In this document: positions 32,923 to 37,828 of the stretch, piece after piece
How positions within the stretch are numbered: the stretch's first letter is position 1
Layout of the letters: the number at the start of each line of letters is the position of its first letter
Assembly: GCA_018001935.1 (NCBI GenBank)
Contig: JAGNHB010000055.1
Span: forward strand, 1-37,828
Length of the DNA stretch: 37,828 nucleotides
Source: Acidobacteriota bacterium
GTDB taxonomy: Bacteria > Acidobacteriota > JAAYUB01
Direction: 5' to 3'
Position numbers and translations under genes: made by a program
The notes under the pieces: generated by a model
Databases searched by the model: none
What the model saw: the letters and a program-made list of their open reading frames with translations, nothing else
What the model was told of the DNA's origin: nothing

Positions 32923-35298
32923 ATGAACGACCGTTCGAAAAGGCTCCCCTTGCCCGTGGATGCGTTGCGGACCCTCCTGGAGAAGCTCTCGGAGGGGGTC
33001 TTGCACGTCGACAACGACGACCGCATCCTCTACGCCAACCCCGCCATCTGCCGGATGCTGGGGTACGAGGAACACGAACTCGTCGGGCGCATCGGGATCC
33101 AGACCATCATCCACCCCGAGGACCGGTCCCTGATCCTCGAGAAGAACCTCTCCCGAACGCGGGAACGCTCCGACGAGTACGAAGTCCGGATGTTGAGCCG
33201 GGCCGGCGAGGTCGTCTGGGTCGAGATCAACGGGTACCCCGTACGGGACGGCCGGGGCCGCGTCATCGGCTCCGTGGGCGTCATCCACGACATCAGCGAG
33301 CGCCGGCAGGCCCGGGACGCCCTCCTGCTCAGCCAGCAGCGCCAGTTCCTGATCCTGAAGACCCTCCCGGTGTGCTTCTACACCGTCCGGCCCACCCCCG
33401 ACCTCCCCACCACCTGGGTCAGCGAGCAGGTGGAGGCGCTGACCGGCTACCCGCCGTCCGCCTTCACAAGCTCCTCCACCTTCTGGACCCGCAACCTGCA
33501 CCCGGAGGACCGCGACCACGCGCTGAAGGCGTACGAGGCCATCTTCCGGACCGGCAAGGTCAACCTCGAGTACCGGTGGAAGTGCGCCGACGGGACGTAC
33601 CGGTGGTTCTTGGACACCGGGGTCCTCTCCGAGAGCGACCGGGGCGTTGCAAAGGAACTGATCGGCTTCTGGCTCGACATCACCGCGCGGAAACAGGCGG
33701 AGGAAACCCTGCGGCAGGAGAGCGCCTTCCGCCAGTCCGTCATCGCCCGGGCCGTCGAGGGCCTCTGCGTCTGCCACCCGGTCGTCACCTCCCCCTTCGT
33801 GAACTTCACCGTCTGGAACGACCGCATGACGGAGATCACCGGCTACACCGCCGAGGAGATCAACCGGTTGGGCTGGTACCAGGCCCTCTACCCCGACCCC
33901 GAGGTCCGGGCCCGCGCCGAGGACCGGATGGCCCGCATGCGGCTCGGCGAGGACCTCCAGAACGAGGAGTGGGTCATCGCCCACAAGGACGGTTCCCGGC
34001 GGACGATCACCATCTCCACCTCCCTGCTCAACGGCAAGGACAACGACTTCCACGTCCTCGCCATGATCCAGGACGTCACGGGGCGGAAACGGGCGGAGGC
34101 GGAACGGATCGACATGGAACGTCAGTTGCTTTACACCCAGAAGCTGGAGAGCCTCGGCATCCTCGCCGGCGGGATCGCCCACGACTTCAACAACCTGCTC
34201 ACCGCCATCCTGGGCAACATGGACTACGCCCTGCTCACGATCCCCGCCGGGACCAAGGCCCGGGGCAGCATCGAGGCGGCCATGAAGGCCTCCCAGCGCG
34301 CCGCCGACCTGACGCGGCAGATGCTGACCTTTTCCGGGCACGGCCACTTCCAGATCGGGGACACCGACCTGAACCGGTTGGTGGAGGAGAACACCCACCT
34401 GCTCCGGGCCTCCATCGCCAAGGCGGTGACCCTCGACCACCGCCCGGCGAGGGAACTTCCCCCGATCCGGGCGGATGTCGGCCAGGTCCAGCAGGTGCTG
34501 ATGAACCTCGTGGTCAACGCCTCCGAGGCCATCGGCGAACGGCCCGGCAACATCACGCTGACCACCGGCGCCCGCCTTTTCACCCCCCCGGAACTCGAGG
34601 GCAGCCGGACGTCGGCGAAGCCCCCCGCGGGCCCGTTCGTGTTCATGGAAGTGAAGGACAACGGCTGCGGGATGGACGCGCCGACCCTCTCCCGCCTCTT
34701 CGAGCCTTTCTTCACTACCCGGTTCCAGGGTCGCGGCCTGGGGATGTCGGCGGTCCTGGGGATCGTCCAGGCCCACAGCGGGGCCATCTTCGTCGACAGT
34801 GCCCCGGGGAGGGGAACCACCGTGTGCGTGGCGTTCCCCGCACTGGAGGCGGAATCCCCGGCGACCCCCGGGGCCGCCCGGGCGATCGAGCCGGCCTCGG
34901 ACCCGGTCTTCGCCGGGACCATCCTCCTGGTGGACGACGAGGAGATCGTCCGGGACTGCTGCGCCCAGTCGCTGCGGCACCTCGGCTTCACGGTCCTGGA
35001 AGCCGTGGACGGGCTGGAGGCGGTGGAGATCTTCCGCGGGCACGCGGAGGAGATCGCCTGCGTCCTCCTCGACCTCACCATGCCCCGGATGAACGGGGCG
35101 GCGGCCTTCCAGGAGATGCGGCGGATCAAGCCCGCCGTGAAGGTCCTGCTCTCCAGCGGCTACGACGAGCGCACCGCCTCGCGGAAGTTCAGGGAAAAGG
35201 ACCTGGCCGGCTTCATCCAGAAACCCTACCACATCCAGGAACTCCAGGAGAAACTCTGGAAAGTGCTCAACCGCCGCGACGCGCCGGAAGCGGAGTGA
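32923..35298 (+). CDS. Triple-PAS hybrid sensor histidine kinase
   Basis: A 791-residue soluble kinase with no membrane segment. Three PAS domains (about 15-135, 145-265 and 270-390) each end in the usual D-I/V-T/S-x-R linker (HDISERRQA, LDITARKQA, QDVTGRKRA). HisKA has H420 in GGIAHDFNNLL. The ATPase domain has an N box NLVVNASEA, KDNGCGM and GRGLGMSAVLG. A C-terminal receiver (about 665-785) has D717 in LLDLTMPRMNG and K in FIQKPYH. The layout suggests a cytosolic redox, gas or small-ligand sensor with phosphotransfer to its own receiver; no haem or flavin site can be assigned. It is divergent from the AraC-propeller kinase pair. The ATG at 32923 has only a weak ribosome site. Confidence 0.92.
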   Translation: MNDRSKRLPLPVDALRTLLEKLSEGVLHVDNDDRILYANPAICRMLGYEEHELVGRIGIQTIIHPEDRSLILEKNLSRTRERSDEYEVRMLSRAGEVVWVEINGYPVRDGRGRVIGSVGVIHDISERRQARDALLLSQQRQFLILKTLPVCFYTVRPTPDLPTTWVSEQVEALTGYPPSAFTSSSTFWTRNLHPEDRDHALKAYEAIFRTGKVNLEYRWKCADGTYRWFLDTGVLSESDRGVAKELIGFWLDITARKQAEETLRQESAFRQSVIARAVEGLCVCHPVVTSPFVNFTVWNDRMTEITGYTAEEINRLGWYQALYPDPEVRARAEDRMARMRLGEDLQNEEWVIAHKDGSRRTITISTSLLNGKDNDFHVLAMIQDVTGRKRAEAERIDMERQLLYTQKLESLGILAGGIAHDFNNLLTAILGNMDYALLTIPAGTKARGSIEAAMKASQRAADLTRQMLTFSGHGHFQIGDTDLNRLVEENTHLLRASIAKAVTLDHRPARELPPIRADVGQVQQVLMNLVVNASEAIGERPGNITLTTGARLFTPPELEGSRTSAKPPAGPFVFMEVKDNGCGMDAPTLSRLFEPFFTTRFQGRGLGMSAVLGIVQAHSGAIFVDSAPGRGTTVCVAFPALEAESPATPGAARAIEPASDPVFAGTILLVDDEEIVRDCCAQSLRHLGFTVLEAVDGLEAVEIFRGHAEEIACVLLDLTMPRMNGAAAFQEMRRIKPAVKVLLSSGYDERTASRKFREKDLAGFIQKPYHIQELQEKLWKVLNRRDAPEAE

Positions 35299-35324
35299 AA
35301 GGGGACCCCTACACGGCCGATCGC

Positions 35325-35346
35325 GAAGGAACCACGCAATACACGG
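35325..35346 (+). repeat. GGAACCACG word
   Basis: AAGGAACCACGCAATACACG lies behind the hybrid kinase and is related to 13085-13097 and, reversed, to 19520-19540. The 293-bp gap 35299-35591 has no gene; it holds this word, a hexamer comb and a heptamer array. Confidence 0.6.
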
Positions 35347-35452
35347 ACGGGCTTCCGGAACGTTCAGCACTCCGCACATTCTCGGCAGGCGACTGGGAAC
35401 GACAACATGCCGGCAAGAGCAACCGCGGAATCGCCTGCAACCTGAACGTGTT

Positions 35453-35537
35453 GCGATGGCGACAGCGACGGCGGAGGCGATTGCGATGGCGACAGCGATT
35501 GCGATACCGATACCGATACCGAAGCCGATGCCGATGG
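35453..35537 (-). repeat. Hexamer comb, TCG-NNN (reversed)
   Basis: About 14 units keep CGA on the plus strand (TCG on the minus strand) every six bases. Read on the minus strand, the variable triplet runs from GCA/GTA at the heptamer side to CAA, CTG and CCA, the same drift as in 23550-23694. Confidence 0.8.
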
Positions 35538-35550
35538 GAATACCATCGGA

Positions 35551-35591
35551 CCTACAGCCTGACAGCCTTCAGCCTAACAGCCTTCCGCTGA
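35551..35591 (-). repeat. Heptamer repeat (GGCTGTA, degenerate)
   Basis: Four degenerate units (GGCTGTT, GGCTGAA, GGCTGTC, GGCTGTA on the minus strand) start directly at the stop codon of the MglA-like gene and end in TAGGTCCGA, as at 19366-19402. Confidence 0.7.
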
Positions 35592-36218
35592 TCAGGGCCG
35601 GCGGGCACCGGCGACGGCGAGGTGGCGTTCGAAGACCATGGCGCAGAGGGCCTCCAGCATGGGCCGCACGCCCTTCCCGATGCTGGCGATGGCCCGGAAG
35701 TCCGGCCGGCGGCGACCGGGGTTGAGGGCGGCCCGCAGATCCTCGAGGGGGACCGCGTCCGGCAGGTCCCGCTTGTTGTAGACGAACACCAGGGGGATCT
35801 CGTCGTAGCGCATGCCCCACGCGGCCAGGGCCTGCTTGAGGTTCTCGAGGGCCTCCACGTTGGCGGGGGCCCGGGCCGGGTCCGAGTCGGCGACGAAGGC
35901 CACCGCGTCGGCCCCCCGCAGGACGATCCGGCGGGCCTCGTCGTAGAAGGCCTGCCCGGGCGAGGTGTAGACGTCGAGCCGCACCGGCCGGCCGACCTCG
36001 GGGATCAAGCCCAGGTCCACCGGAAGGTAGTCGAAGAAGAGGGTCCGCCCCGTGTCGGTGTCGAGGCTGACCAGTTTTTCCGCCCGCTCCGGGTCAATCT
36101 GCGAGTGGACGAACTTCAGCAGGGAACTCTTGCCGCTGCAGCCGGGGCCGCAGAGGACGATGCGGAAGCAAAGCAGCCCGTCACGGGGCTCGACGTCGCT
36201 GATCTCGTCCGGATTCAT
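35592..36218 (-). CDS. MglA-like small GTPase
   Basis: A 208-residue Ras-like GTPase of the MglA/prokaryotic Arf-like group. The P-loop is GPGCSGKSS (residues 24-32), the DTGRTLFFDYLP segment matches MglA switch I, G3 is TSPGQ (85-89) instead of the usual TVPGQ, and G4 is NKRD (148-151). MglA sets cell polarity and motility direction in myxobacteria, but related GTPases occur in many non-motile lineages. MglA normally pairs with the roadblock protein MglB; none is encoded here. GGAG precedes the ATG at 36218 with a promoter upstream. The N terminus has 20 extra residues before the first strand. Confidence 0.85.
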   Translation of the reverse strand: MNPDEISDVEPRDGLLCFRIVLCGPGCSGKSSLLKFVHSQIDPERAEKLVSLDTDTGRTLFFDYLPVDLGLIPEVGRPVRLDVYTSPGQAFYDEARRIVLRGADAVAFVADSDPARAPANVEALENLKQALAAWGMRYDEIPLVFVYNKRDLPDAVPLEDLRAALNPGRRRPDFRAIASIGKGVRPMLEALCAMVFERHLAVAGARRP

Positions 36219-36315
36219 GGGTTTATCGCTCCGTTGGAACCGGTCCCGCAGGCCGTTTCCCCGCGCTGTTTACAGACCTGGCACAACATCTTGTGGCCTT
36301 CGGTCTCAAATCAAC

Positions 36316-36344
36316 TATAAAACATTAAAAGCTCTTTTTGTCAA
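36316..36344 (-). promoter_or_regulatory. Promoter of the MglA-like gene
   Basis: On the minus strand TTGACA (36344-36339), a 17-base spacer and TTTATA (36321-36316) lie in an AT-rich island. The leader would be about 90 bases. Confidence 0.6.
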
Positions 36345-36364
36345 CCGTTCAGTGGTGGTAGAAT
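36338..36364 (+). promoter_or_regulatory. Possible promoter of the cytochrome peroxidase gene
   Basis: TTGTCA (36338-36343) and TAGAAT (36359-36364) are 15 bases apart, shorter than ideal. The -35 element overlaps the -35 of the divergent MglA-like gene. Confidence 0.35.
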
Positions 36365-36397
36365 TCCTTTTAGCGCGAATTGAAGCGGGAGGTGCCC

Positions 36398-37537
36398 ATG
36401 CTGAGAAATTTCCTCTGGCTGTCGATCCTGTCGGGTTTGGTAATGATGACGGCCTTTCCCCCCGCCGAGTCGCCGAAGGCGGACGGCCCGGCCAACCCCG
36501 CCCCCCCCGCCGGCTTGACCCCCCGGCAGGAACTGGGCAAGGCGATCTTCTTCGACCAGAGCCTCTCCACCCCGCCCGGCCAGGCCTGTGCGGACTGCCA
36601 CCGGCCCGAACGGGGCTTCTCCAACCCCGACGGGACGCTCCCCGTCTCCCGCGGCGTCCACCCCGACCGCTTCGGGAACCGCAACGACCTCCCCTCCGCC
36701 TACGGGGGTTTTGCGCCGGCCCTCCACTACGACGAGAAGGAGGAGGTCTGGGTCGGCGGCAACTTCTGGGACGGGCGAGTGAACAACCTGGTGGAGCAGG
36801 CCAAGCAACCTTTCCTGAACCCGCTGGAGATGGCCAACCCCGACGAGGCGGCCGTGGTGGCGAGCCTCCGCAAGGCCGCCTACGCCCCCCTCTTCCGGAA
36901 GGTCTTCGGCGAGGACGCTCTCGTTGACGTCAAGAAGGCCTACCACCACGCCGCCGAGGCGCTCGCGGAATTCCAGATGTCCTCCGAGGTGAACCGTTTC
37001 GATTCGAAGTACGACCTGTATCTCCAGGGGAAGGTGAAGCTCAGCCCCCAGGAACTTCGGGGGCTGGCCCTCTTCGAGGACGAGAAGAAAGGCAACTGCG
37101 CCGCCTGTCACCCTTCGAAGCCCGGACCGGACGGCAAGCCCCCCCTCTTCACCGATTTCACCTACGACAACCTGGGCACGCCGAAAAACCCCGAGAACCC
37201 CTTCTACACGCTTCCGAAGCAGCACAACCCCGACGGCTTCGCCTGGGTGGACCTCGGCCTGGGCGCCTTCCTGAAGAAACCGTCCGAGGACGGAAAATTC
37301 CGCGTCCCCACCCTGCGCAACGCGGCCCTGACCGGCCCTTACATGCACAACGGCGTCTTCAAGACCCTCCGCCAGGTCGTCTCCTTCTACAACACGCGGG
37401 ACGTCGCTCCCTGGCCCCCGCCCGAGTGCCCGCGCAACGTCAACACGGAGGAACTGGGCAACCTCAAGCTCACGGAACTCGAGATCGACGACATCGTCGC
37501 CTTCATGCTGACCCTGACGGACGGCTACAAACCGTGA
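36398..37537 (+). CDS. Di-haem cytochrome c peroxidase (CcpA/MauG family)
   Basis: A 379-residue periplasmic di-haem protein that probably reduces hydrogen peroxide to water with electrons from c-type cytochromes. A signal peptide (FLWLSILSGLVMMTAF) is followed by two CXXCH haem sites: C64-C67-H68 (CADCH) and C234-C237-H238 (CAACH). The conserved GPYMHNGVF near residue 316 holds the methionine that can ligate the high-potential haem in peroxidases. MauG proteins have Tyr at a related place, so peroxidase is the likelier function. GGGAGG precedes the ATG at 36398; an in-frame ATG at 36380 is less likely. With the peroxiredoxin at 18854 it gives the cell two periplasmic peroxide-removing systems in this window. 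Confidence 0.92.
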   Translation: MLRNFLWLSILSGLVMMTAFPPAESPKADGPANPAPPAGLTPRQELGKAIFFDQSLSTPPGQACADCHRPERGFSNPDGTLPVSRGVHPDRFGNRNDLPSAYGGFAPALHYDEKEEVWVGGNFWDGRVNNLVEQAKQPFLNPLEMANPDEAAVVASLRKAAYAPLFRKVFGEDALVDVKKAYHHAAEALAEFQMSSEVNRFDSKYDLYLQGKVKLSPQELRGLALFEDEKKGNCAACHPSKPGPDGKPPLFTDFTYDNLGTPKNPENPFYTLPKQHNPDGFAWVDLGLGAFLKKPSEDGKFRVPTLRNAALTGPYMHNGVFKTLRQVVSFYNTRDVAPWPPPECPRNVNTEELGNLKLTELEIDDIVAFMLTLTDGYKP

Positions 37538-37554
37538 GGGATGCCGGGCGGCAC

Positions 37555-37576
37555 GCTACAGGCTACAGGCTGTAGT
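37555..37576 (+). repeat. Short heptamer repeat (GGCTACA/GGCTGTA)
   Basis: Three units of the GGCTRYA type lie 17 bp behind the peroxidase stop codon. The last two form the palindrome CTACAGGCTGTAG. Confidence 0.65.
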
Positions 37577-37794
37577 ACCTTCAAAGTAAACTCGTTGCTA
37601 AATCGCGCACGATTTCGGGGGCGACCTCTCGAGGGAGCAGCCGGGTGCGCGGCGAGGGTGATTTCCGGACAGAGCGCACGAGTCCCCGCCTGCATCCGCG
37701 CCGTCTCCGCACCGGTGAGGAAGAAGGCCAAGAGCAACGGTCAGGGATTGGGCCAGCCCCATCCGCGGAGAGGCGGTAATAAACTCTATAGCCC

Positions 37795-37818
37795 GGCCTC
37801 TAAAGAAGGCCTTATTCT
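37795..37818 (+). terminator. Possible terminator near the window end
   Basis: The stem GGCCT/AGGCC (37795-37799 against 37807-37811) is followed by TTATTCT. It is flanked by two CTATAG palindromes. The last bases, GAAAGGA, look like a ribosome site for a gene beyond the window. The rest of 37577-37794 holds no convincing gene. Confidence 0.35.
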
Positions 37819-37828
37819 ATAGAAAGGA

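Noticed and set aside
32734..35379. An 881-codon open frame antisense to the hybrid histidine kinase
   Set aside because: It is a GC-rich shadow; the plus strand encodes recognisable PAS, kinase and receiver domains throughout.
37541..37822. Small genes of 93 (plus) and 70 (minus) codons at the right end
   Set aside because: Neither has a ribosome site. The plus frame is composed partly of heptamer repeat, and the minus frame overlaps the peroxidase end. Neither resembles a known protein.

Overview
The window is a high-GC bacterial chromosome segment, densely packed, with no rRNA, tRNA, phage or plasmid genes that I could find. The gene mix includes a DUF3857/transglutaminase/TPR giant, a propeller-receptor Ser/Thr kinase, carboxypeptidase-regulatory plus TPR secreted proteins, hybrid cluster protein, a MamK-like actin, an MglA-like GTPase and a di-haem peroxidase. 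Together with very repeat-rich intergenic DNA, this suggests an uncultured Gram-negative of Acidobacteriota or deltaproteobacterial type. That placement is inference; no marker gene here settles it. Hcp suggests at least occasional anoxia, and the haem and thiol peroxidases suggest exposure to oxidants.

Layout: 1-8776 holds a secreted helical protein, a drug/metabolite transporter, hcp (with a palindromic hairpin array behind it and an FNR-type palindrome in front), a membrane-anchored pilin-head protein, the overlapping queD-queC pair, a secreted TPR protein, a HEAT-repeat protein and adenosine deaminase. 8821-12978 is one 1385-residue DUF3857-transglutaminase-TPR protein. 13320-15858 is an apparent operon of cell-wall amidase, MamK-like actin and a small secreted protein, closed by a hairpin. 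15997-16905 is GluQ-RS. 17189-18775 is a REP-associated transposase (RAYT) flanked by two long, near-identical REP/BIME arrays; two further copies lie at 22507-22588 and 23869-24078.

18854-23457 holds a periplasmic peroxiredoxin and an OmpR-type response regulator with its histidine kinase, separated by about 690 bp of repeats. 24039-28444 has an ARPP-1-like protein and a PQQ-propeller protein in one operon, divergent from the most unusual gene of the window: a membrane protein with two successive exosortase/archaeosortase-like Cys-Arg-His sets. 28570-35298 is a signalling block: an AraC-type regulator overlapping a receptor kinase with two beta-propellers and a Ser/Thr kinase domain, divergent from a triple-PAS hybrid histidine kinase. 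35592-37537 has an MglA-like GTPase divergent from a di-haem cytochrome c peroxidase.

The intergenic DNA is built from a small vocabulary of repeats: GTAGGCT heptamers, TCG-NNN hexamer combs, GGAACCACG words, CTTTGCG words and REP/BIME units. Several occur together in the same relative order at separate loci. The strongest leads for new biology are the double exosortase, the RAYT/BIME family with its spread copies, the MamK-like actin coupled to an amidase, and the hairpin array with mutually complementary loops behind hcp.
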